Positions 1 to 10,709 of a stretch of DNA of 64,000 nt are shown piece after piece. The position numbers were made by a program, and so were the translations under genes. Position 1 is the stretch's first letter; each line of letters begins with the position of its first letter. Source of the DNA: Aurelia coerulea (taxonomy: Eukaryota; Cnidaria; Scyphozoa; Semaeostomeae; Ulmaridae); assembly GCA_039566865.1 (NCBI GenBank), contig CM076956.1:7451511-7515510 (forward strand). Reading direction: 5' to 3'. Below the pieces are notes generated by a model. It had not been told where the DNA came from, searched no databases, and was given only the letters and a program-made list of their open reading frames with translations.

Positions 1-377
1 GCGACATGCCTCAACGGTTTTAACTACGTCCTCTTTCCAAAAACTGCTCATTAAAAATGGATTCATTCTTGCAAATAAATTGATGCAACTACTCTACTAT
101 TTATCCATTAAGATTCCACTGCAAATATCAGAGGCTGATACGATGTATCTACTTTTTCTAGTTACCACTTTTTAGGGGCAGCTTTTTGGAAATAAGTAGA
201 ATTAGGTACAGTAAAAATCCGTGTGTAAGAATCTACAATTTCGCCTGGGTCTTAAACGATGAATACAATAGATAGGTTGCTATAAATGGTATGGTAGCCT
301 AATTGGGCAATTTCAGGCTGTAGGTTCTTAATCCACTAGGCTTTTCTGCACGATATTTTACTGTATTATTTCTAAGC
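1..377. other. No recognisable feature
   Basis: This AT-rich left edge has no convincing reading frame, splice-bounded exon or repeat end. I see nothing I can name in it. Confidence 0.5.
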
Positions 378-1545
378 ATAGGGCTCAAATCTTTCAAATG
401 TTTAAAAAAGTGGGTGTAAAATCAGATGACATTTTTATTTGAATTGAATGATTTGAAAGGAATTTATGGTACTTTGCTGTAAATCTGTCCGAGAAATATC
501 ATAATATCTTGATCTTTTTTCAAAATGGCGGCAATTTAAATATTTTTGAAAAAGGTCATGGAAAATTTTGAAAAAATGTAAATGATCGAAATCCTAAACC
601 AATAGAGGAAAAATGATATAACCTTCAACGAAACCATATACCGGGTGTCACAAAATAAACGCAACAGATTCAAACAATTCTGACGGAATCTGTTTCAAAT
701 TAATAATCAAATGAATATTTTGATCTAAATCTGCAATGATTAGATTAAATTTTGATGTATTTTTCAGAATTTTTGATGACTTGCTTGAATAGTTAAAAAT
801 CAACAAACTTCAAATTTGCTGTCAGGGCAAAACCAGAGCTATCAGCATTAGTGCAAAGTATACTGTAAAGTTAAAAGAATGGATCTGAAACTTTACATGA
901 TTACAAGCACACAACTTCATTAAGAAACTGCAACGAAGGGATCCCTTACAGATTCATGAGTTATCCATTCTTGAGGGAGCTTTCAGTGTTCATTGATAAA
1001 TGAAAGTATAAATCTAATAATGGCCTAGTCATTTAGAAAAAGCAAGCAACCATCATTTACACTTAAGAGGCATGGCAGTGTTTTGACAGAATGACAGTGT
1101 CTGTTCAATGTTCAATTAAATCATGTGTTTGCCTGTTTGCCAGCAATTCTTTGCAATTGCAGGGATTGCCATGTTTTACAATTTGACATTATGATTCATC
1201 ACTGTTAATGCAGCATCTCTGGTTTTGACCTGGAGGCAATTTTGAAGTTTGCTGATTTTTAACTCTACAACCAAGTCACCAAAAATACTGAAAAATATAT
1301 CAAAATTTAATCTAATTATTGCAGATTTGAAGAAAAATAATTGTTGGATAATGGGTATGAAACAGTTTGCAGTAGAATTTTTCAAATCTGTTGCGTTTTT
1401 TTTGGGACACCCTGTAGTTTATGAAGGTCTACAGTATGGTGGCAAGCAGAAATCTGTTGAAGCCGTAACATTCTACAAAAATTGCGGACTTATATTAATG
1501 GATACTAGCAATGATACAAAATATAATTTTTAATCTAAATCGATA
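378..1545. repeat. CATAGG fold-back repeat, split by a later insertion
   Basis: The left part (about 378-640) and right part (1415-1545) match the two halves of the fold-back repeat at 39602-40095. They share the start CATAGGGCCCAAATCTTTCA and the central text around GGTCTACAGTATGGTGGCAA. A different element (641-1414) sits between them. The copy at 39602-40095 reads straight through the equivalent point and serves as a related empty site. Other copies lie at 45658-46075, 46921-47330 and 62442-62976. Confidence 0.75.
641..1414. mobile_element. CCGGGTGTC fold-back element
   Basis: The left end reads CCGGGTGTCACAAAATAAAC and the right end is its inverse (TTTGGGACACCCTG). Both arms continue with related inverted sequence for about 200 bases, including CGCAACAGATT and its inverse, and text around AAAACCAGAG. 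TA dinucleotides flank both ends. Comparison with the empty copy near 39866 is compatible with a TA target. No transposase is encoded, so this is a non-autonomous element. Its ends place it in the CCGGGTG superfamily that recurs through this window. Confidence 0.8.
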
Positions 1546-1790
1546 AATGAATATTTACTAAAAAAAACTGACTATGTAAAATGATTTTCTCCCGATTACA
1601 AAACAATACTTTACTTTATTTTGATACTTTACGTTCATTCTGCACCATACTATATCAATAATAAAACTCAAATAAAATATATATTATACCATGTATGGAA
1701 AATCATAATTTATAATAAACGATCTCGCCTGAATCAATTTTTGTAGTTGTGACTAGAAATCAGCTTCAACAACAGCCACTGACACGTTAT

Positions 1791-2956
1791 GGCCAGGTAA
1801 AAAACTCGGAGATGTCGGAGATGTCGGAGATGTCGGAGCAAAGATTCTCCGACGTTTCTCAACTCCGACTTTTTTACCTGGCCTTATATGCTCTACTAAA
1901 AAAGTCGGAGATGTCTTATCTCCGACGTTTCTCAACTCCGACTTTTTTACTTGGCCCTATATGCCCCACTAAAAAAGTCGGAGATGTCTTATCTCCGACG
2001 TTTCTCAACTCCGACTTTTTTACCTGGCCTTATATGCTCTACTAAAAAGGTCGGAGATGTCTTTTAACAATTGACATGGGTGAGTTTGACAGGTTTTTTT
2101 GTTTCATTTACAACTGATAAGAAACTTTATAGCAAGAATTAGTTGAAAAACGTCATTTTTAGTAAGAGCAATCTGAAAAGCAATCTAGCAGACACTTTCT
2201 TTCATTATATTTTTCACTTGTTCCTTGTATACACCCCCCCCCCCCCGAGTAACGACCCCGCTGAAACGATGCCCCGCCAAGGTTAAAGGATGACCCGCCA
2301 AATAATGTGTTTCCCCGCTAAGTTTGAGTTGCAACATTTCCCTGCCTTGTTTCTGTTATTTCCCCGTTGAAATGTTTGTTTCCCCGTCGAAAATCATGGA
2401 TAAATGATCTATTTCAACGGGAAGTTTGATATTTGATAGTCCAGGATTCGATTGCAGGTAGCTTGAGCCACTTTTATATGCTTTCTTTTATCTACGTCTT
2501 CTTTATTTCTCGTTATTTTTTCGGTTCAAAGAACTATATTTACCGTCCACAATGAATAGTGATAAATTAAGACGTTAAGACAAAGTTACTACAAATTTCA
2601 GGACCTAGTTTCTTATTGATTGAGTGTTGTGACGGCGAATGAAGAGAATTTGAATTGTAGAGAGTTATATAATATGCAATCTCTGAACATCTCCGACTTT
2701 TTTAGTAGAGCATATAAGGCCAGGTAATAAAGTCGGAGTTGAAAAACGTCGGAGATAAGACATCTCCGACTTTTTTAGTAGAGCATATAAGGCCAGGTAA
2801 AAAAGTCGGAGTTGAAAAACGTCGGAGATAAGACATCTCTGACTTTTTTAGTAGAGCATATAAGGCCAGGTAAAAAAGTCGGAGTTGAGAAACGTTGGAG
2901 AGTCTTTGCTCCGACATCTCCGACATCTCCGACATCTCCGAGTTTTTTACCTGGCC
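1791..2956. mobile_element. Fold-back element whose arms are tandem repeats
   Basis: Two arms of about 270 bases (1791-2063 and 2688-2956) are inverted copies starting GGCCAGGTAAAAAACTCGGA. Each arm opens with three or four GGAGATGTC units and then repeats a longer module built from TCTCCGACGTTTCTCAACTC, a poly-T/A run and GGCCTTATATGCTCTAC. The 620-base centre has a C-run at about 2235-2248 and several spaced CCCCGC motifs. The 90-98-residue reading frames here are translations of the repeats, not genes. No flanking duplication is evident. Confidence 0.85.
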
Positions 2957-3127
2957 CCGGCAGCGAGAGGCCAATTTAAGCCAGTGACATTTTCATAACC
3001 AATAAAATCTATTGGCTGTTAAACAAAGACCTTTGCCACTATCATTCCTTTGATCTTTAGGAAGAAAGGAGCAGTATTCTTTCAAACGACATATGTTTTT
3101 CTGACTCAACCGGTAGCATGAAAGTAG

Positions 3128-3738
3128 GGCCCCGTTTCCATGATACCGCTTTCGTTTCATACCGTATTTATATCGGAATGGCCTTCAGTATACACTAGAC
3201 CGTTTTCATTTCATGTCGGATTGGCCTTCTGTTTACATGAGACCGTTTTCATTTCATGTCGGATTGGCCTCCTGTTTACACGAGAATGCACCAATTCGAT
3301 ATGCTTCATACCGTTTTCGCGTTTTCAAATGAAAACGCTCTGAAAGTGGCAAGAAATGAATCAGATATCGTGTAAACGGTCGAATCCGGTATCAACTCAA
3401 AGCAGTGGATCTTAAAACAGAGGTGAATCCTCCGCAGCACAAGACAAGGCGTTTCCATGCAAACAGAGCCCCAATCCTATTTTGAATGAAAACGGTATCG
3501 TGTAAACGGTCGAATCCGGTATCAACTCAAAACGGAACCTCTTTGTCAATTCTACGAGCCTCCTATTCATTTGGCACACTGGGCAGTGGATGTTAAAACA
3601 AAGCTGAATCCTCCGCAGCACAAGAAAAAGCTTTGCTGTGTAAACAGAACCCCAATCCGATACGAAATTAAAACGTTGTCGTGTAAACGGAACCCCAATC
3701 CGATATGGAATGAAAAAGGGAATTGCGTAAATGAGGCC
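3128..3738. mobile_element. Inverted-repeat element with internal tandem units
   Basis: The left end GGCCCCGTTTCCATGATACC matches the inverse of the right end, which finishes ATTGCGTAAATGAGGCC. The left side carries roughly 45-base repeats of TTTCATGTCGGATTGGCCT and the right side carries the inverse (CCCCAATCCGATATGGAATG). The middle has a duplicated block starting GCAGTGGAT, including AATCCTCCGCAGCACAAGA at about 3424 and 3607. It lies just beyond the stop of the MPV17L2-like gene. Confidence 0.65.
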
Positions 3739-3782
3739 TACGTAGCTATCATATCATCCTTACCTTAGACATATCGCCTGTG

Positions 3783-6700
3783 CTAGCCATGACCTCCAGT
3801 GTGAAAGAGATCCTAGAGTATGTATCCGTATTCAATAGGTTATATGTAGCTCTTTGTAATTGTATACTTGATAGTATTTAGTTGTATGATGTTTTTTTAT
3901 GGAATGGCCAGGGAGTTGTCATGGTCTTTTGCTCTCCCTGGCATCGTCCTCGTAGTGTTGTACAGTAGCTCATATGTAGTGTCTTAAAGGGGCTGGGTCA
4001 CGTAACCGTAAACAAATCTGTTATCTCTATAATCTATATTGTTGCCCACACGTGGCCATTGTGTTCTGCACAGATTTTGGTGGATGGGGTGAATCCACAA
4101 TAAAGTTACTACTAAAAATCCATCAATATCTTTGCAATCTTACAACATATGGTTGTTTTGTTTGTTTCTCTTTGAAGTTCAAGAGTTCATCTTCAAAATA
4201 GCACTTTCATTTTAAGAAAAATAGTGGAAAATCTGTCTGATATGGCCTGTCAAAAAAACTGCAAAATCGTCGTTTCGAAAGAAGTTTGTTTACTTTACGT
4301 GACCCAGCCCCTTTAAGTACCTTTTGTATCTAAACGTTTTAATTGAATATATAAAACAAAAAAATTTCATCCTTACCTTATGCTTCATAAATGACATAAA
4401 CGTGTTCCATACTAGCGTCACACCATTGATATACATCATTCTTAAATGTGTTGGCACTACATAAAAATTGAGTATCTGGAAAGAAAATATATTTACAAAA
4501 TGACATTGTGCCAACAAGGGCAGATTTTGTAATACAATAGCACGAGTTGCTTTTGTTGACACCTCAATTCAAAGCGATTAGCGATCACAGACAAAGGAAA
4601 TTCTATCAACCAATAATTCAAAACAAACAAGGCCGCAAAATTTTCTCTGAAACCCAGGTAGCTAGCTCGCTCGCTGTGCATTCCAGAAATTATTTTTAAG
4701 AACAAGCATGAGCATAGATCGAAAGAAGAAGGATATATCTACACATCTGCCGCGGGCATTTTATTTCTTTGGTCCAGAAGCTGAGCAGTAAATGTTTTGA
4801 TAACACCCAAAAAACTAAGAGAATTGAATCGCCTCCTAAACGGCTTGTGAACCAAACAAATAAAATTCCCACGGCATATGTGTAGATATATCCTTCTTCT
4901 TTCGATCTATGTTCATGTTTGCTCTTAAAAACAGTTTCTGGAATGCACAACCAGCGACATTGTGCCTCATATGGAAAGTGTTTAAAGTGCAGCTAAGAAG
5001 AGGCCTAAGAGGCTTGAGCCTACAATGCAGAAAGGTTGCAGCAACGCAACGTCTACTAATGATTAACACTCTTTTGTTTTATGACAATCTTTTGGTAGGG
5101 TATACTGGGGTAAAAAATAGATGAGTTTGCAGTACAATCAATAGGGTGATAAATTTGGATAAATCTTGCTAAAATCTTTATTCACAGTTTTTTATATGCT
5201 TTTAGAAATTCACAAACATGCCACAGGGAGCGAAATACATGTCTATCCTGCGACCATTCACGGGGAAATTAATGAAAAGCTACATAGTACTACACCTAAC
5301 TACTAGGATTACAAAACAAGAAATTTTCAAATACAAGCGGAAAACGAAAGTTCATAGGGTTCATAGCTTTCCTCCAGCTGCAACCGCTTCATCTACCCTC
5401 CTAGACATAAATGAAAGTTGATCAATCAGTTCATGGTTCACTGTTTTCTAGCGATCAACACTACCCACTTTACCCCTGCAGACCGTAATCTTGTATTGGA
5501 TCTAATAATGATCATACATGGTAGAATTTTAATGGGTTTTTTTCAGAACTGAAATAGTCATTACAAAACTTTCAAGTGCCAAGAGTCTTGAAGGTGTTGT
5601 GACGCATTCATGTAATCCTCAGATTTACCAGAACAGTCAGGTGGAGAGGGTTCCATCCCAGGTAGGGTTCCACCACTTTGGTGTCACGATAAGGGGTCAC
5701 AGACTCGATTAGGTCTTCTCTATTTCTGCAATTACAGCCCTTGGCACTAGAACCTCAATTTCACTTCATTTTACTTCATCTGTTGCGCTGAGCATGTAAA
5801 CAGAATAAAATGAGCTATGATTGAAGGCCTTTTCCGTCCAAGATTCCCTCTTTCAGTTGTTAACTGTGAGTTTTCAGTCTAAATTTGGAGAGGGTATGAT
5901 AAACGTTCACCAAAAGGTAATAAAATGCTCACCTGTGCAGCAGGCCAAATTGTAAGGTCAGCCTGTAAAAACAAAATGATCACAGTTATATGCATCTTTT
6001 GGAGGCTTCTTATCACGATCAAATGAAAAGAGCTATTGCTTTCCTCCTTTTTATGCTTTCCTTATGGTTTATTCCTTCCTTTCCTTCCTTTCCTTCCTTT
6101 CCTCTTCACATTTTCAATCTTTGTTTTCTCTTCATCCTTTTTTTATCCATCCTGCCTTCTTCTTTTTTCTGTTTGCTTCTTCTTTCCTCCCTGCATTGTT
6201 TATTTCACTCCATTTATTCCACTCTCTCCCTTTCCTCCTTTTTCTTCCTTCCAGACAAACTAGCTTCCTGCAAAGCTGCTTCGTGGCTTCATGCACTTTT
6301 TCCACCTCTGTATAGCAACAACAAATTATGTCCACTTACTATGTATGTAGGGATGAATTTGTTCTTTGTTTCAGATACGGTATTCTGTAATGATTGCCCC
6401 TCAAGAAGACCTAGGCCTGTATAAGAGAAAATATTCTGAATTTATTAAGTATAGCAGAAATGCAAAATGGAAAGGCAAAGAGTGTTTTAATAGTTATTCA
6501 GAGCAGAACAAATGAAATCATTTTGAGTTGAGGTGCTTGCTTACCATGTGCATGTGACAAAATCAAGCCAGAGAAAGATTTTTTAAGATTCTGTCAAAAA
6601 ATTCTCTTTTTTCTTTGTGAAGCTCAATCAATGAGGTCGTGTTGGGGGTGAATTTTCTTAGCCTCGTTTTCCATCAACCATAATGCCATCGACAACAGTT

Positions 6701-8783
6701 CCTGAATTGGTATTGGACAAGAAATTCTCATTGCATAACCCCATCCATCAGACACCAGTATTAAGTAAAAAATGGACAAGTTTGTATTTTCACATGCACG
6801 TTGAGATGATACTGTACAGAAATTCAGTGAAACTACATAATATTTGTTTATTGGTGACTGCACAGCTTTAGATAAAAAAAACCATGTCAAGTTCTTGCTT
6901 CTGTGCACATAATATCTTGTGTGCACTTTCCAGCCTGGAACATAATATGCGAATCTAACAATTGCATCCCATTGTATGCAGTTTGGGCTTTGAAATGGCC
7001 TGTAAGAAAATACAAGGCCATGCAATAGCCATGTACAAGCCTTGTAGTTATGGCCTTGTAACCTTGTTGTAGCCTGGAATAGCCTTGCTGTAACCTTGTA
7101 AATGGCTTGAAAAATGGTAATTAGCCTTGTAGAAGCCTTGTGGAAACCTTGTGTTAGACTGGTTGCAGCTTGGAATCTTACTGATAGCCTTGTAATTTTC
7201 TTCCAAGGCTAGTACAAGGTCATAACAAGGTCATAATCCCCTCTACAAGGCTAAAACTTGGCCTGTACAAGGCCAAGTTTAGCCTTGTATTTTTGTACAG
7301 GGGACACTCTACAGAACATGTACTGATTACCTTCACTGAAAGAATTAAGTCCACACTTGACAATAATAAATTTGGATGTGGTATATTCATTAACCTTCAG
7401 AGGCATTTGATACTGTAAACCAGGGTGAGTGGCCGAGCGGCTTAAACAGTTTCCGTCATGTGACAGAAGTTAAGCTTGGTCAAGTGAAGTCAAACTCCGG
7501 ATGGGTGACCTCAGAGGATTGACCTCGCAACTCATCTTGCTGTCCTTTGGAAGGGATGTTAAACTAGGGGTCCCATACCTGGATGCGGCATGCATAATGG
7601 GCTTAAATTAGCTTTAAGTAGCTAGAAATACTTCCTGCCCACTCAAAATAAATTACTGAAAAAAAACCATGAGATACTCCTAAGTTAGAGCACTATAGAA
7701 TAAGAGGCATATTACTGAATTAGTTTCATTCCCACCTCAGTCACCAAAAACAGTTTGTTTCAGGTAATGGATTCTCTTCCTATCTGTGTGATTTAACTTG
7801 TGGTGTACCCCCAAGGACCAGTCCTCGGTCCTTTGCTGTTTCTCATCTACATATGATCTAATTTACTATCTTCAAGATAGTAGATAAGATAGTGCCCATC
7901 GCTGAATACAATTGTGTAAAATTTTGTTTTTTCTGTATTTGTAGTGTATTCTCTATAGTATTGTATGGTATCTTGTAAATTAGTAGTTGTATAGTAATTA
8001 CTGTATGTAGAATTGTATTTAGGATTGATTGGCGAATAAATAAAACAAAAACTGGATGAGGGGTCATCAACAAAAGATTTTTGTCCCCATTAACAGATTT
8101 TTGTCTGTTAAGGGGGAGGGGGCCACACCTGGATCTGTTAAGATTGTCATTTTGGGAATAACAATTCTGATATGATAAAAATACCCAAGATTTCTACGAT
8201 TTACATTAGCTCGTATTCACCTTTCTCGAAAAGATTGGTAAGTAGTTAGGCCACCAACAAGAAAATATATTGAAATATATGAAATATACTGTATGTATTT
8301 GCGGGCCTGGCTAGGCAACTCCGACGGGAGGCAAAAATTGACAAAATCTAGTTAACGAGGACAGACATTTTTGTTTGTTGATGACCCCTAAAAATACTTG
8401 ATTTTGTCATGCTCACCCATATAGAAAGACACACAGGAATATGGTGCAAAGATCAATTGATCTACTAACAACTTTTTGAAAACTGTGGAGTGTCTGGCAC
8501 CCTTGATGAATTTGTCCAATCCTAAATACCAAAAATGATTGACAGGACCTTGAAAAGCTGCAAATGTTGCAATACAAAGTGTTCTACGGAAATTGTGACT
8601 TCCACCTTTTCCTTGTGCCTTTCTTTCCACGACCTGTGTAACTGCATCTCCAACCGCATACAGTGCCACATAACTCACAGTATTTGTGACAAATAAATAT
8701 TTCCCAAAAATCCGCCCATAAATTCTTTTTGTATGTGCTAATGGTATTGAAAGCTTTCGTAGTAGGACTTCAGCCATCTTCAC
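3783..8783 (-). CDS. MPV17L2: Mpv17/PMP22-family protein, MPV17L2-like (5 exons)
   Basis: Exons on the minus strand are 8783-8417, 6416-6340, 5962-5933, 4475-4377 and 3812-3783 (stop TAG at 3785-3783). All junctions are AG/GT, and the phases agree (1, 0, 0, 0), giving 200 residues against 206 in human MPV17L2. Exon 1 carries VTNT near the N-terminus, GPVNHFWYLGLD and KKLLVDQL. Exon 2 supplies GLGLLEGQS and KFIPTYI. The 30-nt exon 3 encodes ADLTIWPAAQ. Exon 4 encodes NFYVVP and YINGVTLVWNTFMSF. This is the full Mpv17 domain of a four-helix membrane protein. Family members act in the inner mitochondrial membrane, and human MPV17L2 supports mitoribosome assembly. The paralogue assignment is by my reading, not a tree. 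The last exon adds only DLFHTGGHG and is the least certain part. An in-frame ATG two codons downstream of the first is an alternative start. Confidence 0.88.
3984..4316. mobile_element. TTAA-flanked MITE (AGGGGCTGGGTCACG ends)
   Basis: It begins TTAAAGGGGCTGGGTCACGT and ends with the exact inverse followed by TTAA. The TTAA target and about 330-base length suggest a piggyBac-type non-autonomous element, though the class is inferred from the target only. It lies in the last intron of the MPV17L2-like gene. A second, truncated copy in inverted orientation lies at 16456-16640 inside DHCR24. Confidence 0.8.
4511..4955. mobile_element. Fold-back element, right arm truncated
   Basis: The arms around AAAGAAGAAGGATATATCTA and its inverse surround a central loop. 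GTGCATTCCAGAAA and its inverse lie near 4675 and 4945. The longer left arm (AACAAGGGCAGATTTTG, then TTTTGTTGACACC and GATTAGCGATCACAGAC) matches both arms of the complete copy at 37959-38541. Here the right arm stops after the GAATGCACAA segment. Its left end lies about 35 bases upstream of the exon 4 acceptor of the MPV17L2-like gene. Confidence 0.75.
4956..5932. other. Intron 3 remainder of the MPV17L2-like gene
   Basis: No exon with good splice sites and no repeat end was recognised. A 67-codon open frame at 5218-5421 has no support and is treated as chance. Confidence 0.4.
6066..6250. repeat. Polypyrimidine tract with CCTTT microsatellite
   Basis: The plus strand is almost pure C/T, with a (CCTTT) core around 6076-6105. 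The overlapping 75-144-residue frames rich in F, L, S and P are by-products of this composition. It lies in an intron of the MPV17L2-like gene. Confidence 0.85.
6999..7302. mobile_element. 304-bp CCTTGTA-rich MITE, copy 1
   Basis: The terminal inverted repeat is approximately CCTGTACAAAAATACAAGGC. The interior is packed with CCTTGTA/TACAAGG motifs on both strands, which look like repeated protein-binding sites. A second copy of the same 304-base length lies at 23672-23975 in the opposite orientation. No target duplication is clear. It lies in intron 1 of the MPV17L2-like gene. Confidence 0.85.
7334..7856 (+). pseudogene. Non-LTR retrotransposon reverse-transcriptase fragment
   Basis: With frameshifts and stops allowed, the plus strand encodes FGCGIFINLQ, AFDTVN (RT motif A region), LEHYRIRGILLN, FHSHLSHQKQFVSGN and CGVPQGPVLGPLLFLIYI (motif B region). 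These are classic jockey/CR1-like LINE reverse-transcriptase motifs. The frame is broken by several indels and stops and by a SINE inserted between the N and H codons. It is a dead relic lying in antisense within intron 1 of the MPV17L2-like gene. Confidence 0.85.
7423..7663 (+). mobile_element. tRNA-derived SINE inserted in the LINE relic
   Basis: The head GTGAGTGGCCGAGCGGCTTA resembles a class II tRNA (Ser/Leu) A box. A weak B box follows (about 7489-7500, TCAAACTCC), then GGATGGGTGACC and a body with GGGATGTTAAAC, ending in a short A-run. AAACCA occurs on both sides (7417-7422 and 7664-7669) as a target duplication. Removing the insert restores the RT reading DTVN-H-EILL. It is about 241 bases long. 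Confidence 0.8.
8059..8389. mobile_element. MITE with AGGGGTCATCAACAAA ends
   Basis: It begins AGGGGTCATCAACAAA and ends with the inverse TTTGTTGATGACCCCT. ATTTTTGT stretches follow on both sides. It is about 331 bases, has no coding capacity, and sits 27 bases past the exon 1 donor of the MPV17L2-like gene. Confidence 0.75.
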
Positions 8784-9392
8784 TCAAATTACCTATCCGC
8801 GTGAGAGGCAGGCTTGTGCTTAAAAATAATTCTTTCTTGTACTATTATCTGATTAGATTATTATGTGAGTGAGAAGAAGATGGAGCTGCTGTGCTGGAAA
8901 AATTGGCCTAAGTCTAAGTTGCCATTTTCGAAAAGCACAGCTAACGTTATGTGTATTATGATAATAATCTTGCTATACTGCGACCAGCTATACTGTTTGC
9001 TAATACCAACTGCATATTTCATTTCATTGTTCAAACAATGCAATCCAAAGTAGACCCATCATCAATTTCTTGAAAATTCTCGTGAAATTTTTCCACTTTT
9101 TCCGCCATGTTCTTAATCCTCGTTTTGGAATCTTGCTTCATTGTCGTCAGACGAATCAGCCTCGATCTGAAAACAAAGCTTCAACAACAAACCAACAACG
9201 AGTTCGAGTTGCAAAACAAACAACAACAATCTCGTAAGCAACGAGAAACAAACACAACAAACAACAAACACGAACAATGACTTTCAGACAGAAGAATGGT
9301 ATGGATCTCCCCCATGTCTCGGCTCCTTCTAAAACGCGAGACGCTTCGCTGTAGGAGCCTATGTTTCAAATCAAGGAAACCTTGGTCTCAAA

Positions 9393-9812
9393 TACACGTT
9401 TTTTTTATAAGAAACTCGGATCAGCACTTGGTACTAAAAGTTTCTTAATTTCGCATGAAAATTTCGGTGTTTTAGTAGTAAAAGTTTCTCAATTAGTTTC
9501 TTATTTTTTTGGGCCTAAAATTGCGGTATTGTTCGAAGTTGAGCCTTCTTCTCGAGAAAGGGCTTCCATTTTGCATTGACATTGTCATCAAGAAGACGCC
9601 ATGCACATCAAGGCAAACATTTACCAATTTTGCAGTTAAAAGTCAAGAAAAGACGACTGTACCTTTGTTATAGAGCATAGAATAAGAGAGACATACAGAA
9701 ATAAAGTTTTAGAGTTTCTTAACTGTTCTTGAGCGTAGTACTAGAGTTTCTTAAATTTTTGGTCATCGTAGTACTAGTTTCTTATAAACCAGTTTCTTAC
9801 AAAAAACGTGTA
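9393..9812. mobile_element. TACACG/TAAGAAAC MITE, copy 1
   Basis: It starts TACACGTTTTTTTTATAAGA and ends with the inverse, ACGTGTA. GTTTCTTA/TAAGAAAC motifs recur throughout. A 425-base copy in opposite orientation is at 57551-57975. Two related copies sharing only the ends and motif style are at 26458-26997 and 31446-31836. Ends in TA suggest a Tc1/mariner-type target, which is inference. Confidence 0.85.
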
Positions 9813-9832
9813 TCGTATCGTATCAAATATCC

Positions 9833-10368
9833 TAAGGGACAGTGCAAAGTTTATTTTATAACATGGCCGGTGCAAAACGTAACGGGGCAACTACTTTTTT
9901 TTAGCTTATACAGAACTGGGTCAACACTTTTTACAAAGCAAATATGAACGGGGCAGTACCTTTTTATAAGCTCAAGATGAAGTTTGAAATATGAAATGGA
10001 TAATTTTGAGGCCAAAATTGTGGATCATGCAAGTTGAGAAATGCTGGATGTGTACGAACATGACGCAAAATGTCCTTGTCAGTTACTTGCAAGAACCATT
10101 CATCAGTCATTTCTCTTCATCTTCAAAGTCGATTTCTTCGTTTACAATGTCTCGTAAAGGCATTATGTTATGGTCTTTGGCTAATTTATCGGTGGTACGA
10201 TACAACATTTGTTGTTCATGAATACGGGGCAGATACATTTTTTCAAGGAAAGGGTGACGGGGCAGCTGGTTTTTTGGCAATAATTTCATACAGGGCGAGC
10301 AGATTTTTTTGCAAGAATTTTTGTTCTCCACCGGCCATGTAATATAATAAATTTTGCCCTGTCCCTAA
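9833..10368. mobile_element. 536-bp GGGACAG element with conserved short ORF, copy 1
   Basis: The terminal inverted repeats are TAAGGGACAGTGCAAAGTTT and its near-inverse, and both arms continue into ACATGGCCGGTG. ACGGGGCAG-like motifs recur four or more times. A minus-strand frame at 10331-10107 encodes 74 residues beginning MENKNSCKKICSPCMKLLPK and ending in an acidic tail (EEIDFEDEE). The inverted partner at 22132-22682 has the same peptide until an insertion of about 8 bases shifts it. I recognise no family for the peptide. Confidence 0.8.
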
Positions 10369-10709
10369 GTCAGCATTAGTCAGCATAACTTCCAAATTAC
10401 ATAACAATATCCATCCAAGCAATCAATAAAATTTTGATGACAATATCCATCCAAGCAATCAATAAAATTTTGATGGCCGAGTCCAGAGTACAATGCAATC
10501 AGGCTCCAGTGGCTGGTGTTGCTATTATTTCGAGATTTCCTTTCCATTCTTTTGGTTTGTAGTGAGCATAGAAATAGGTTGTGGGTATTCCCTCAGTGTG
10601 GGTGTGGTCTTTCGTGCTTTTGCAATCATTTGTTGACACTCCAAACAGCCGGATAGACAACCCATCGCAACAGTAAAATCGTGCAGGATAGCAAAATCTC
10701 GCAGAAACT

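Larger units (their letters stand above)
8784..10709. promoter_or_regulatory. Divergent intergenic region, MPV17L2-like / DHCR24
   Basis: The two head-to-head genes are separated by about 1.9 kb, so their promoters must lie here. No clear TATA box was identified near either start. Two mobile elements (9393-9812 and 9833-10368) fill half of the space. The DHCR24 ATG context is AAACTATGG, with A at -3 and G at +4. The 340 bases from 10369 to 10709 are the likeliest proximal promoter and 5' leader, and include an imperfect duplicate of CAATATCCATCCAAGCAATC. Confidence 0.5.

Noticed and set aside
1749..2974. Matching 90-98-codon frames with MSEMSEMSE repeats
   Set aside because: They are translations of the fold-back arms, mirrored on both sides, not genes.
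3771..3812. Alternative frame giving MASTGDMSK before a GTAAGG donor
   Set aside because: The MPV17L2-like frame enters the same exon in phase 0 and stops at TAG, giving a normal protein length; the alternative has no support.
5990..6424. 144-codon Phe/Leu/Ser-rich frame
   Set aside because: Product of a polypyrimidine tract; it also overlaps real exon 2 of the MPV17L2-like gene on the other strand.
7431..7510. tRNA gene (A-box-like GTGGCCGAGCGG)
   Set aside because: No acceptor stem or proper B box; flanked by a target duplication, so it is a SINE head.
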